Under the pieces are notes generated by a model. The model worked only from the letters and a program-made list of their open reading frames with translations. It ran no database searches and was not told where the DNA came from. From DATKRB01 sp963794215 (GTDB taxonomy: Bacteria > Actinomycetota > Acidimicrobiia > Acidimicrobiales > RAAP-2), in contig CAWCCQ010000008.1 of the NCBI GenBank assembly GCA_963794215.1, positions 1-64,000 of the forward strand: a DNA stretch of 64,000 bases. Reading direction: 5' to 3'. Each line of letters starts with the position of its first letter. Position 1 is the first letter of the stretch. Made by a program: the position numbers and the translations under genes. This document shows positions 25,026 through 34,190 of this stretch, piece after piece.

Positions 25026-25473
25026 GCGAAGGGGACGCCGGTCAGTCGACTACGCGACGTCCCCACTACGGCGAAGGTGGGCCAGGACGGAAGAGATCTC
25101 GATGATACGGCGCGGAACAGCAACGTCGCGAGGCCAGCCAACTCCCAGTGGCTCGATGAGTTCGGACTGACCGCCGGTCGCGGCCACCCTGTCTTCTGGA
25201 GAAGAGATCTCCCATTCGCCGGGTTCCGCGCGGTGTGACCGGGCGTTCGCCTACGGCCAGGGCGCTCTCGCCAAGACGGATCACCCGCGGGGACCCTTCG
25301 GCAAAGTTGCCAGCGAGGTGACGCTTCCAAGACGCACAACACTCCGCTCGTCTCGCCACGCTCGCATGGCCGATCGGGGTCGCCAATGTTCCCCCTCAAT
25401 CTGCCCATCGTCATCTCGGGCCGAAGTCGAGATCGCCCCGCCCAAAACCTGAAGCACTTTGATCAGGGCAGTT
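25026..25473. other. Non-coding region after the truncated P-loop gene
   Basis: No supported gene in about 450 bp. Open frames on both strands lack starts with ribosome-binding sites and recognisable motifs. Confidence 0.3.
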
Positions 25474-25930
25474 GCATAGGCACGCACAGGGCATGCTTAT
25501 GCAACGCTGCGCCCGATCCGCATCTCCGTCACAAAACCGCAGCGTGCCGCCCTCACCCGTCTGCGCCACCCTGCCCATGCTGCATACGCAATGAGTAGGT
25601 CCCCACAAACTGTCCCCACAAACACAGAAACCGCCAACCACACGTGCTGGTCAGCGGCCTGTGCGTACGCAAGAAGGCGCGAAAAACGCCCGTACTTGGT
25701 GGCGGGGGGTCCAAGCCATGACGCACCCATCGGCTTACAAGCCTGACGAAGTAGCTGGTCAGAACGCCACGCGTATGCACTACATAGCGCAGCCACCTGA
25801 TCAACGTCTGCGTCACATCGTCGGAGTCCCGAGAAACTCCTCCTCTTCGCACGACCTTCGGGTTCGTGACCCGACGAAGCAGCGGGTCAGTGGGGTGTGC
25901 ATATGCACTGCATAAGTCACGCGTCTGCTC
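25474..25930. repeat. Array of related palindromic units
   Basis: The unit at 25,474-25,593 (GCATAGGCACGCACAGGGCATG to TGCATACGCA) matches the 20.2-kb copy. Two further units, about 25,730-25,795 and 25,850-25,915, share ACGAAG[T/C]AGC[T/G]GGTCAG, then a GC[G/A]TATGCACT[A/G]CATA core. Each has a small palindrome just before (GGCTTACAAGCC; CGGGTTCGTGACCCG). A partial unit at 25,640-25,680 holds GGTCAGCGGCCTGTGCGTACGCA. The units are non-coding, spaced by about 60-120 bp and diverged. Confidence 0.5.
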
Positions 25931-26072
25931 AATATCGGCCACCACCGTCTGAGTCCCGTGCAATTCCCACTTTGGGCGAACTCCCGGGTCGCCGCCCGAT
26001 AGTGGGTTCGCCCCGATCTGGCGGGTGATTGATGGCTTCCCTCAAGCAAGCACAACAAGAGGTCAGTGGCTC

Positions 26073-26127
26073 TTGACATGTTGAGTAGACAGGTCTACCT
26101 TTTAGGGAGTCAGACAGACCAGTCTAC
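26073..26127 (+). promoter_or_regulatory. Promoter with two TetR-type operators
   Basis: TTGACA (26073-26078) and TACCTT (26096-26101) are spaced 17 bp. The palindrome GTAGACAGGTCTAC (26085-26098) covers the -10 region, and a second half-matching site, GACAGACCAGTCTAC (26113-26127), follows. A third copy, GTAGACAGGTCTGTC, precedes the tetR gene at 27369. The shared core GTAGAC..GTCT makes it the likely target of that TetR. Confidence 0.75.
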
Positions 26128-26141
26128 TCAAGGAGAGAGTT

Positions 26142-26892
26142 ATGAACGCACCCGACAGCACGACCGACATGGGATTGGGCATCGCCCTCGTGACTGGCTC
26201 GACCTCTGGTATCGGCCGAGCGACCGCTATCCGCTTGGCCGAAGACGGCTGGAACGTCGTCGTCCACGGCCGCAATTCGGAGCGTGGGGCCGACGTGGTC
26301 CGAGAGATCGAAGCGCAGGGGGGCCGCGCCCGTTTCGTGGCCGCCGATCTCAAAAACTTGGCGTGCGGTGCGAAACCTGGTCGAGGGAATTGGGGACGTA
26401 GATGTGCTCGTCAACAACGCTGGAGATTCGTGGTTCGGCCCGACCGCTGATCTCGACGAGGCCACCTTCAACGACCTTTTCGACGACAACGTGCGCTCGG
26501 CCTATTTCCTCGTGGCCGCCATCGCTCCGGGAATGGCGAAACGCTCCTCGGGCAGCATCATCAGCGTGGCCAGCATGGCTGGACAGATCGGCATGGCCGG
26601 TGGCGCCGCCTACGGGGCTACCAAGGGAGCCCTGAACTCCATGACACGCTCCTGGGCGGCCGAGTTCAGTCCTCAGGGTGTCCGGGTCAACGCCGTGAAC
26701 GCCGGGCCGGTACTCAGCACTCCCGACCCCGAGAAGGCAACTTTTATTGAGCAGGTAGGCACGACCACCTTGCTCGGACGCGCTGCGCAGGTCGAGGAGA
26801 TCGCCGAAGTCATCGCCTTTCTGGCGTCGAACAAGGCCAGCTACCTGACCGGATCCACCCTGGCCGTCGACGGTGGCCGCACGGCGGTATGA
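26142..26892 (+). pseudogene. Short-chain dehydrogenase/reductase, one frameshift
   Basis: ATG 26142 follows AAGGAGAGAG. The first frame carries the NAD(P) motif TGSTSGIGRATAIRL and runs to about 26,360 (FVAADLKNL). The second continues as VEGIGDVDVLVNNAGDSWFG, then IISVASMAGQIGMAGG and AAYGATKGALNSMTRSW (Ser..Tyr-x3-Lys catalytic set) and ends TGSTLAVDGG. The slip sits at CAAAAACTTGG, a homopolymer, so this may be an intact 249-residue enzyme with a sequencing error. It is driven by the TetR-type promoter. Confidence 0.8.
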
Positions 26893-26973
26893 GTCCCATG
26901 CTCGTTCGTTCCGCACCTTCAATTTGATCCGTCCTCACATTTACCAGCACCCATCGACAATGGAGATCCATCA

Positions 26974-27372
26974 ATGACCGATACACGGCAGCACCTGACA
27001 CCCGGATCCGACCACCCAATCACCCTGAAGCAGTCCTTGTCTCGGGTCGTCGTCCAGTCCGGCTCCGTCGTGATCGCGCAAACCGATCGGGCAATCGAGA
27101 TGCTCGAGGCCTCGTATCCCCCGGTCCTCTACGTACCGCTCGAGGACGTCGACCAGCGCCTGTTACGACGCAGCGAACACCGCACTTGGTGCCCATACAA
27201 GGGTGAGGCCTCCTATTACGACATCGTTGACGGTGATGGGAGCGACCTGAGTGCCGCCGTCTGGTACTACGACGACCCCTTCCCTGCCGTCGCCGCCATC
27301 AAGAATCACGTGGCCTTCTACATCGACCGGGTCACCGTCACTGCCTTCCCCGACGAATCTGCCGTAAAGTAG
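26974..27372 (+). CDS. DUF427-domain protein
   Basis: The product is 132 aa from ATG 26974. DUF427 hallmarks are present: VVIAQTDRAIEMLEASYPPV, YVPLEDVDQRLLRRSEH, RTWCPYKGEASYYDI and AAVWYYDDPFPAVAAIKNHV. DUF427 proteins are small beta-barrels of unknown biochemical role, frequent in actinobacterial TetR-controlled loci. The gene sits between the SDR and tetR genes on the same strand, and its stop nearly touches the tetR operator. Confidence 0.88.
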   Translation: MTDTRQHLTPGSDHPITLKQSLSRVVVQSGSVVIAQTDRAIEMLEASYPPVLYVPLEDVDQRLLRRSEHRTWCPYKGEASYYDIVDGDGSDLSAAVWYYDDPFPAVAAIKNHVAFYIDRVTVTAFPDESAVK

Positions 27373-27383
27373 ACAGGTCTGTC
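27369..27383 (+). promoter_or_regulatory. TetR operator upstream of its own gene
   Basis: GTAGACAGGTCTGTC matches the two sites at 26085-26127. It overlaps the end of the DUF427 gene and lies 17 bp before the GTG start of tetR, implying autoregulation. Confidence 0.7.
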
Positions 27384-27399
27384 CAAAGGAAGCGAGACA

Positions 27400-28017
27400 G
27401 TGAGCACGACTGCACCAGCTCCGGGTGAGCATCGAGCCTCGGCACGGGAGCGGCTCCTCGCCGCAGCGGACGAACTCTTCTACGCCGAGGGCGTCCAGAC
27501 CGTAGGCATCGACCGCATCATCGAGCGTGCCGGGGTCGCCAAGGCGTCGCTCTACAACGTCTTTGGCAGCAAGGAAGAGTTGGTAGCCGCCTACCTGGCT
27601 TCACGCCACGACCGAACCGCCGGCCGACTCACCGAGGTCATCGAGAGCGTCAACGATCCGCGACAGAAGATCCTGGCTGTCTTCGACTCCCAAGCCGAGC
27701 AGTACCAGCAACCGGACTTCAACGGGTGCGCATTCACCGCCGCCTCCACCGAAGCTCCCGCGCAGAGTCTCGTCGAGCAAGCCGCCGACCAGTTCCGCGC
27801 CTGGATCCTCGCCATGTTCACCAACCTTGCCGAACAAGCCGGCGCAGCCGACCCTGCGAACCTCGGACGCCAGCTCTACCTCATCTACGACGGTGCCGGG
27901 CTGGCGGGTCGCATGGACCACCACGATGCCGACATTGCACCTGCCGCCCGCAGTGCCGTTGAGGTCCTCCTCGACGCCGCGCTGACTCGAACCGGGCGGG
28001 CGGCCAAGCAGCACTAA
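27400..28017 (+). CDS. TetR/AcrR-family regulator
   Basis: The product is 205 aa from GTG 27400 with AAAGGAAG upstream. The HTH is clear: RERLLAAADELFYAEGVQTV, DRIIERAGVAKASLYNVFGS, KEELVAAYL. The C-terminal ligand domain (QQPDFNGCAFTAASTEAP, DQFRAWILAMFTNLAEQAG) resembles the TetR_C_16/YxaF-like group that often responds to reactive small molecules. It should repress the SDR-DUF427 genes and itself through the GTAGAC-type sites. Confidence 0.9.
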   Translation: MSTTAPAPGEHRASARERLLAAADELFYAEGVQTVGIDRIIERAGVAKASLYNVFGSKEELVAAYLASRHDRTAGRLTEVIESVNDPRQKILAVFDSQAEQYQQPDFNGCAFTAASTEAPAQSLVEQAADQFRAWILAMFTNLAEQAGAADPANLGRQLYLIYDGAGLAGRMDHHDADIAPAARSAVEVLLDAALTRTGRAAKQH

Positions 28018-28199
28018 TCCACCCCTCCCAGGATCTTCGGGTTAGAGACCCCGAGGTTCATCGTTGCGAATGCGCCCAGGCCCCAGCGGTCAGGCGACTC
28101 CCACCTACCGAGGGCCGTGGAGCTGGCGTTCGGGGGATTCAGAGGAGGGCGAAGTTCTTGTAGGCCGCCTGGATATTGAGCCGGGTTCCCAGGCGCGGC

Positions 28200-28385
28200 T
28201 CATGTGGAGTGTTCCTCGACGACGTAAGAACGAGTCTTCGATCGATCGATGAACCGTGCCTCGTCCTCAGCTACACCCGAATCGGGTGCGTACATGGCGG
28301 AGACCCAACCCTCATAGGCGTGCCGGTCAGCGAATACCAACTCGGTGATGATGTCGACATCATCCCGAGAGACCGTGGTGACGTC
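28200..28385 (-). pseudogene. EthD-domain fragment
   Basis: The minus strand encodes LRDVTTVSRDDVDIITELVF, SAMYAPDSGVAEDEARFIDR and SKTRSYVVEEHST before a stop at 28200. The end matches the C-terminus of EthD-type small dimeric proteins (DEARFIDRSKTRxYVVEE). No N-terminal half or start is present. It abuts the broken MFS gene, so a rearrangement has joined two remnants. Confidence 0.6.
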
Positions 28386-28389
28386 ACGG

Positions 28390-29134
28390 AGGAGGAAGTT
28401 GCGTTTGTCGTCGCCGGTGGTAGCTCGGTCGCCATCGTCGCCGGTCTCCCTTTCGGCATCCTCATCGGACAAACATGGGGCTGGCGAAGCGCCATGTGGG
28501 TCTTGGTCGTCCTCGCCGTCCTCTCGACCCTGGCCATCACGCTCCTACCGCCGGTTCACGCCCCGCGGATGACGTTGCGCCAACGGGGCGCTGCGCTGGG
28601 CGATCGGCGCGTTCTGGGCATCCTGGCTGGCACAGTCACCGTCCTGACTCCGGCCTTCCTTGTGCTCGCCTACCTTCCGGCGATCATGTAAACAGCAGGC
28701 ACTTGGGTCGTGGTCGCGGTGCTCGTCTATGGGGTGGGTCAGGTCAGCGGAACGTGCTCGTGCCGCGCATTATCCGTCGCCGAAATGCCAGGACGGCTCT
28801 GTTGCTCGGGGCTTGCGGTGTCACCATCGTCACGGCCATCCTCACGCTCACCCGTACCCTCCCAGCGGCTGCGACCGTCACGATGGCCGCGCTTGGCCTT
28901 GCGGTCGGGCTCACCGTGGTCCCCCAACAACACCGGCTCTTCGCGACTGTGCCCAAACTCGCTCCCGTCGCCGTGGGCCTCAACGGTTCGGCGATCTACA
29001 TTGGGAGTGCCCTCGGAGCGGCCCTTGGTGGGGTGGCGCTCGCGATAGGCGGCAGCATCGCCCCTAGCGTCGCCGCAGCGATCATCGGGCTGTTCGCCGT
29101 CGTGATCGCTCTCGCCGCAGTGCGCAACGCATGA
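28390..29134 (+). pseudogene. MFS transporter remnant
   Basis: VAGGSSVAIVAGLPFGILIG, TWGWRSAMWVLVVLAVLSTL and RVLGILAGTVTVLTPAFLVL are MFS helices. A stop (TAA, 28689-28691) follows LPAIM. The coding resumes as TWVVVAVLVYGVGQVSG and, in another frame, RIIRRRNARTALLLGACGVT, IYIGSALGAALGGVALAIGG and so on to 29134. The first four or five helices are missing, and there is an internal stop plus a frameshift. It is non-functional. Confidence 0.7.
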
Positions 29135-29312
29135 GGTCGCCCAAGATCCGGCACGGAACGGACCATACGCGTTCGTCGCCGTTCGCAGATCGCTAGTGAT
29201 GCGGTCCGTCGCCATCTCAGCCACGTGCTCCGTCAGATACCCGTCTTCGCTCGCCCGCGGGGTGGGATTTCCAGTCGCTAATACAGAGTCGTGGTCCCGG
29301 CGACATGAGGTT

Positions 29313-29885
29313 TCAGGCAGCCGGTATGGGCTGCAGCGGGACTTTCCCGTCCCAATCCTTGGCCATCTGCCGTAGCAAGACGTGCGTGCTCCGGATGTAC
29401 TCCGTGTCTTTGTGGACTTCGAGAGCGACACCCAACTCGGGTGCCCAGTGGTAGTACTCCTCGATTTCTCCAGTCTTCGCATCGAGAAAGCGAGGCATAC
29501 CGAGCTTGCTCAAGCGATCGCTTTCCGCCTCGTAGTCTCCGGCCACATACCCGATGTGGTTGAGCGTGTTGGGCGCCGTGGACAGTTTCCGAGCGAGTTC
29601 AGGCGGTTGTATCTCGTGCATTTGCTGGATCTCGATGACCAGGTCACCCCAAGCGCCCAGCGCCGTCGAGTGATCCCAAACCGGGCTCGAGGCCTCGTGC
29701 CACGCCAAGCGATCGAAGACGACGTGCTCGATCGAGAAAAAGAGACCCGCCCCGAGGGTGCGGGCGAAGAAGGTCGCCGCGCTCTCAAGATTGTCGACCG
29801 TCCAGCTCAGGTGAAGGAATTCGGGCTGATGACCGAGCCACCGGCCGATGGCTTCGGTTGAAAGGCTTGCTGGACTAGTTGTCAT
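29313..29885 (-). CDS. VOC/glyoxalase-superfamily protein
   Basis: The product is 190 aa from ATG 29885. It has two VOC modules: FLHLSWTVDNLESAATFFAR, TLGAGLFFSIEHV and DLVIEIQQMHEI in the first; TLNHIGYVAGDYEAESDRLS, KLGMPRFLDAKTGEIEEYYH and GVALEVHKDTEYI in the second. His, Glu and His residues at the module starts and ends could bind a metal. It lies 63 bp downstream of the MFS exporter on the same strand and may act on the same xenobiotic. Confidence 0.82.
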   Translation of the reverse strand: MTTSPASLSTEAIGRWLGHQPEFLHLSWTVDNLESAATFFARTLGAGLFFSIEHVVFDRLAWHEASSPVWDHSTALGAWGDLVIEIQQMHEIQPPELARKLSTAPNTLNHIGYVAGDYEAESDRLSKLGMPRFLDAKTGEIEEYYHWAPELGVALEVHKDTEYIRSTHVLLRQMAKDWDGKVPLQPIPAA

Positions 29886-29947
29886 CGTTGCTCCTTTGGA
29901 ATAGTTGGCCGAGATCGTCGACCGGTTGTGGACAGCGTGTGGTTCAA

Positions 29948-31438
29948 TCAGGCCGTTGCGGTTACGCCTTCGACAAGTGCGGTGGTCTCGACGACTTCCT
30001 CGGCCTCGGGGCGTGCGTTCGGTGAGACGCCCGTGAGCGCGAGGTTCACTGCGGCGAAGATGACAGCGATCAGCAATCCCCGGTGGAATCCCTGGACGAG
30101 GGCGGCGTGTTCGCCGGCACCGTGTGCCAAGGCGTTGGCCGTCTTGGAGTTGGCCAGGGTGGTCACGACGGCCAGGCCGATCGCTCCACCGACGTTGTAG
30201 AAGGCGGTGATCACTCCTGACGCGGATCCGGCGTCGTGTCCGGTGACGTCGACGACCGCACTGATCTGGGCCGGCACACCGACGCTGATAATGCCTATGC
30301 CGAACAGGACCAGCCCTGGGAGGATATGGGCGGCGTAACTTCCCTCAGCACCCGCCCTGGACAACAGGATGAGCCCGATCAGCCCGATCACCGTTCCCGC
30401 CAGCTGCACTGGTCGCGTACCGACCCTGGTGACCAACTGGGAGGCAACCACCGCGGCGGCGACCGCTGCCACCCCCATGGGTAGGAACTCCAGGCCGGTC
30501 TTGAGCGCGGAGTCGCCCCGAACTTGCTGAAGGTACAGCGCGGTCAAGAAGAACATGGAGAGGAAGGCAGCGCCGTTTAGGGCGAGAACGCCACTAGAGG
30601 TGCTCAGGCCTCTGGACCGGAACAGCTGGAGTGGGACCAGCGGGGCGGCCGAGCGAGTCTCGACGAACACGAACGCCACGAGGAGGACTACACCGGCGGC
30701 CAAGCAAGCGACCACCTCGGTAGAGCCCCAGCCGAGCGGGCCGGCCCGTACCACCCCGTAGACCAAGGCGAGAAGTCCGGCAGTCGACAGCAAGGACCCA
30801 GTCACGTCGAAGGTGCGTCGGTTCGTTCGTGGCGCGGACGTCTCGGTGATGAATCTCGGGGCAATGACGACCAGGCCGACGACGATCGGGACATTGACGA
30901 AGAACACCCACCGCCAACTCAGTGCGTCGACCAACACGCCACCGGCTACGACGCCAAGCGTGCCACCGAGACCGGCCAGGCCTCCCCAGACGCTCATAGC
31001 TACGTTTCGATCCTTGCCATGGGCAAAGGTGACGGTGAGGATCGACAGCGCTGCAGGGGACAGGATCGCCCCGCCGAGGCCCTCGGCAGCTCGCATGGCA
31101 ATCAACAAGCCAGGTGACGTCGAAAGCCCGGCACCCAACGACGCAGCGCCAAAAACGATCAGCCCGGTGAGAAAGACTCGGCGCCGGCCCGGCAGGTCGG
31201 CCGCCCTGCCACCAAGGAGCAGGAAGCCACCGAAGAAGAGGGTGTAGGCGCTGATGACCCATTGCAGGTTGCTGATAGAGAACTTCAGCCCACTCTGGAT
31301 ATGAGGCAGTGCGACGTTCACGATCGTGATGTCAAGGACCACGATGAACTGGGCCACCGCGACCACCGCCAGCGTTGACCAGGGACTCCGCCGTCGATCG
31401 AGCGTTGCCTCGGTAAGGACATCAACGATGGCGGTCAT
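29948..31438 (-). CDS. EmrB/QacA-type MFS drug transporter (DHA2)
   Basis: The product is 496 aa with 14 helices. Signature motifs: FIVVLDITIVNVALPHIQ (motif D1), GGRAADLPGRRRVFLTGLIV (motif A), RAAEGLGGAILSPAALSI (motif B) and WGGLAGLGGTLGVVAGGVL (motif C, antiporter). Divergent from a TetR gene at 31556 with a palindromic operator between them, the standard layout of a drug-inducible exporter. Confidence 0.92.
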   Translation of the reverse strand: MTAIVDVLTEATLDRRRSPWSTLAVVAVAQFIVVLDITIVNVALPHIQSGLKFSISNLQWVISAYTLFFGGFLLLGGRAADLPGRRRVFLTGLIVFGAASLGAGLSTSPGLLIAMRAAEGLGGAILSPAALSILTVTFAHGKDRNVAMSVWGGLAGLGGTLGVVAGGVLVDALSWRWVFFVNVPIVVGLVVIAPRFITETSAPRTNRRTFDVTGSLLSTAGLLALVYGVVRAGPLGWGSTEVVACLAAGVVLLVAFVFVETRSAAPLVPLQLFRSRGLSTSSGVLALNGAAFLSMFFLTALYLQQVRGDSALKTGLEFLPMGVAAVAAAVVASQLVTRVGTRPVQLAGTVIGLIGLILLSRAGAEGSYAAHILPGLVLFGIGIISVGVPAQISAVVDVTGHDAGSASGVITAFYNVGGAIGLAVVTTLANSKTANALAHGAGEHAALVQGFHRGLLIAVIFAAVNLALTGVSPNARPEAEEVVETTALVEGVTATA

Positions 31439-31493
31439 TTCTTCCTCCTCGGAGTGCGTTCACGAAACCACGTAGTGGGTCGACGTCCTTTGT

Positions 31494-31548
31494 GGTACTT
31501 AGTACCGTTTTGGGTGTCAAGCCCAAATGGTACTGACTCCGCTATACT
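31494..31548. promoter_or_regulatory. Divergent promoter and TetR operator
   Basis: GGTACTTAGTACC (31494-31506) is a palindrome, and TGGTAC recurs at 31529-31534. TATACT at 31543-31548 is a -10 box placed 8 bp before the tetR ATG, so the transcript would be leaderless or nearly so. The site between the divergent genes fits autorepression. Confidence 0.6.
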
Positions 31549-31555
31549 CCAGGAC

Positions 31556-32164
31556 ATGCCCGAACGAGTAGGTCTGCGTGAACGCAAACAGCAACGCGCA
31601 CGAGACGCGATCATCGACGCTGCGTTTGACCTGTTCGCTCGCCGGAAGTTTGACGAGGTCACCGTGGATGACATCGCCGACCTGGCGGAGGTCGGCAGGA
31701 CGACGTTTTTTCGCTACTTCGGTGATAAGCGGGAAGTTGTCCTCGCCGACGACCAGCGTCTGCTCGATGAGCTGACGGCCATGCTGAACGTCAGCGAAGC
31801 AGCACCACCCCAGGACGTCCGGGCCGCGCTCGTCGAGCTGCGCGAACTCGTGCTGCTCGTCTGCGACAAGAACCTCAGCGACCCACGATTCGGCCTCTTT
31901 AGCCGGCTCCTAGAAGAGAATCCCGACCTTCGCGACCGCTACCTTCGAAAGCTCCATAGCTATGCGGAACAATTGGCGCAGACGTTGATCGAACGTGGGT
32001 CGCCGACGCGCGTGGCCGTGGTTGCTTCTGAGTTCGCTCTTGCCTGCTACTTCGCGGGAACCCGACTTGCGGGTTCGGATGCTCGCAAGCTCCGAAGCGA
32101 GGTCAATGCAGCGTTCATCGAACTGGACAGTCTCACCACCGCCGAGGCCGGAACCTCATCGTGA
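31556..32164 (+). CDS. TetR-family regulator of the MFS exporter
   Basis: The product is 202 aa from ATG 31556. The HTH is ERKQQRARDAIIDAAFDLFA, VDDIADLAEVGRTTFFRYFG, DKREVVLADDQRLL. The C-terminal half is helical with no identifiable ligand site. The frame is open to 31454, but the upstream part crosses the operator. It is divergent from the DHA2 transporter and should repress it. Confidence 0.9.
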   Translation: MPERVGLRERKQQRARDAIIDAAFDLFARRKFDEVTVDDIADLAEVGRTTFFRYFGDKREVVLADDQRLLDELTAMLNVSEAAPPQDVRAALVELRELVLLVCDKNLSDPRFGLFSRLLEENPDLRDRYLRKLHSYAEQLAQTLIERGSPTRVAVVASEFALACYFAGTRLAGSDARKLRSEVNAAFIELDSLTTAEAGTSS

Positions 32165-32650
32165 GGTTTTGTCGGTGGCTTAGGGCAGGCGCACCATGAC
32201 GGCTCTCCTTATTTAGGATGCGTCCCGGCAGTGCGGGATGAGTGAGCCGGTGAGAGCACCGTTAGAAGGGCCGACCAGCTCGAAGAGTTCGTGCGGACCT
32301 CGCTCTCCGGACGCAGGACTGCTTCGTCGAGAAGCTGATCGAACGGTGATGAATTCACCGCTCCCCCACTGCGTCCGGCACAGCGACCGCTTCGAAGAGC
32401 TTGGACGACGACATGCGACCGAGGCGTCCACACGACGACCCGGTACCGCGCAGCCGGTCTCGGACCGCCCGTGACGTTCGTGGTACCGGAGAGAGCGATC
32501 TCCGTAAACCGTGCTGCGACGCGCTCACGGATTGTCGATCAATTCCGTTCCTGCAATTGGCGCACCCGTCCCCTCTCGATAACACGTCGATTGCGCCGGG
32601 TTCCTGTGCGAGGCGATTTGGAGGCTCCGACGCGCACCCCGGAGCCAGCC
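32165..32650. other. Non-coding region downstream of tetR
   Basis: No supported gene in about 485 bp. Open frames on the minus strand are extensions of the broken DUF998-like gene. Confidence 0.3.
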
Positions 32651-33300
32651 CGACATTCGCCGAGGGTCGCCTTGACGAATGGGCACCCAGTGGCACGACG
32701 AACGCCAGGACACCGGTGAGGGTGAGAAATGCGTATTGGCAGGCCGCGGTGGCGGTGGCGGAGGCGCCCCCGAAGATGACGGCGAGTCCAAGTGCGCTCC
32801 ACCCGATCAGCGTGATGGCTATTGCCGACGGAACGGCCGATTGAAGCGCCGGCGATCTTCTTGTCATGTAAACAGCCAGCGTGGTTGCTGCGAGGCACAA
32901 GGCCACCATGGCGACGCCGGTGAGAACATCATCTGGAGTGAGCGGCCAGACCTGACTTGCGCAGGCTTGGGCGGACCTTGAACCGCATCTGAGCGGCACT
33001 ACAGCATCGATCGCAGTTGCCAACCCAAACGTTGCGTAGCCGAATAGGGCGGCCGCGAGCGCCCGGTTCCGCCGCACAAACCCGGCATGGGGGCGCAGTT
33101 CGCGAACGCTAACGATGGCGATGCACAACCCGGCGGTGCAGTCGAGCAGGACAAAGAGCCAGTTGAAAGGCTGACGACGCTTCGAAACTGCTCGCCAGCC
33201 CATGACCGGCAAGCGGCGGATTGAGGAGGAAGGCCAACGGCCACGAGCTATAGGCCAGGGCACCGGCATACGCAAACCACATGGTCGATGGACGTCGTCG
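32651..33300 (-). pseudogene. DUF998-like membrane protein, frameshifted
   Basis: The minus strand encodes MWFAYAGALAYSSWPLAFLL and NPPLAGHGLASSFEAS. After a frame change near 33,180 it continues QPFNWLFVLLDCTAGLCIAI, YATFGLATAIDAVVPLRCG, LTPDDVLTGVAMVALCLAAT and YAFLTLTGVLAFVVPLG. This matches the multi-helix, C..C layout of DUF998 membrane proteins. The C-terminus degenerates into Arg/Ser-rich sequence without a plausible end. It is probably non-functional. Confidence 0.55.
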
Positions 33301-33471
33301 AGGCGCCCGCGACAGCACGGGGCTGCTCCACTGTCGGCGCTCCAAGGGTCCGTCGCCGTCTCGACATCTTCGCTGGCACAAGCACCATCTCGGCGCCGGG
33401 CCCTATCCATGTTGGGTCATCAGGAAGCTGGAGTGACGGGATCGGGTCGGAAGGAGCTGGTCGGTAGCGGG

Positions 33472-33680
33472 TTACCGTCGGATCCCGGCGACGAGGTTTT
33501 CCCAATTACCGAAGGCGATCCTTTCGCGTTCGCCTTCGTTTATCGCCGCGCTGCCCAAGAACCGAGGCACGGAACCGCCATGTTCGCGGTTGAACGGATA
33601 ATCCGAGGCGTACATGAGCCGCTCTATTCCCACGGTCTCCAAACTCCACCGCAGGTATTTATGGCTAGAGATGGCCAGTT
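33472..33680 (-). pseudogene. Amidohydrolase (Amidohydro_2) C-terminal fragment
   Basis: The minus strand reads KYLRWSLETVGIERLMYASD, YPFNREHGGSVPRFLGSAAI and NEGERERIAFGNWENLVAG to TAA at 33472. This is the C-terminal end of a TIM-barrel amidohydrolase, including the catalytic Asp in ASDYPF. The N-terminal two-thirds is absent. It begins just where the aldo/keto reductase homology stops, indicating a deletion joint. Confidence 0.65.
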
Positions 33681-34190
33681 CTCGAAGGGACTGAATTGGA
33701 CCTGGTTGACCACCGGCGGGCTGGTCGCTGCAGCCGCCACGGCCTGCAACTCACCGACATCGAAATTCGAGACCCCGATCGACCGGGTGTAGCCCAGCGC
33801 CTTAGCCCGTTCCATTCCGGGCCAAGCCCAGGTAGGACCGCCTCGCGGCCAGTGGATGAGATAGAGGTCGACGTGGTCGACGCCGAGGCGGTGGAGACTC
33901 TGCTCGGCCTCGGCGACCGGATCCCTGCGGTTGGGTTGGAACTTCGTGGTGATGAACACCTCGTCGCGCTCCAAGCCGCTCTCGCGTAGCGCCCGGCCAA
34001 CGCTCTCCTCGTTGCCGTAAGCCTGGGCGGTGTCGACGTGCCGGTAGCCGAGTTCGAGTGCCCACCGCACGGCGTTGACGCACTCGGTCCCGTTGGGCAC
34101 CTGCCAGACCCCAAGGGCGAGCACCGGCAATCGCTGGCCGTCGGCGAGCGTGCGAGCGCGTCCGTCGTCACTTGCCGGGTAGGTTGCCAT
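33624..34190 (-). pseudogene. Aldo/keto reductase, C-terminally truncated
   Basis: From ATG 34190: LPVLALGVWQVPNG, YRHVDTAQAYGNEESVGRAL (Asp and Tyr of the AKR tetrad), DEVFITTKFQPNRRDP (Lys), VDLYLIHWPRGGPTWAWP (His) and GYTRSIGVSNFDVGELQAV. Homology ends at VNQVQFSPF, after 179 residues. The intact paralogue at 44349-45185 continues NPFSYRRRLIEENRR for another 100 residues, including the cofactor-binding C-terminus. The tail is replaced by amidohydrolase sequence in another frame, so the enzyme should be inactive. Confidence 0.8.

Noticed and set aside
25474..25930. Integron attC array
   Set aside because: The units have palindromes and similar spacing, but no GTTRRRY/RYYYAAC core sites and no cassette ORFs or integron integrase nearby.
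25474..25930. CRISPR array
   Set aside because: Repeats are long, diverged and irregularly spaced; there are no uniform 30-40 bp spacers and no cas genes.
28176..28691. Complete MFS transporter
   Set aside because: It lacks the first helices, has an in-frame stop at 28689 and resumes in a different frame, so it is a pseudogene.
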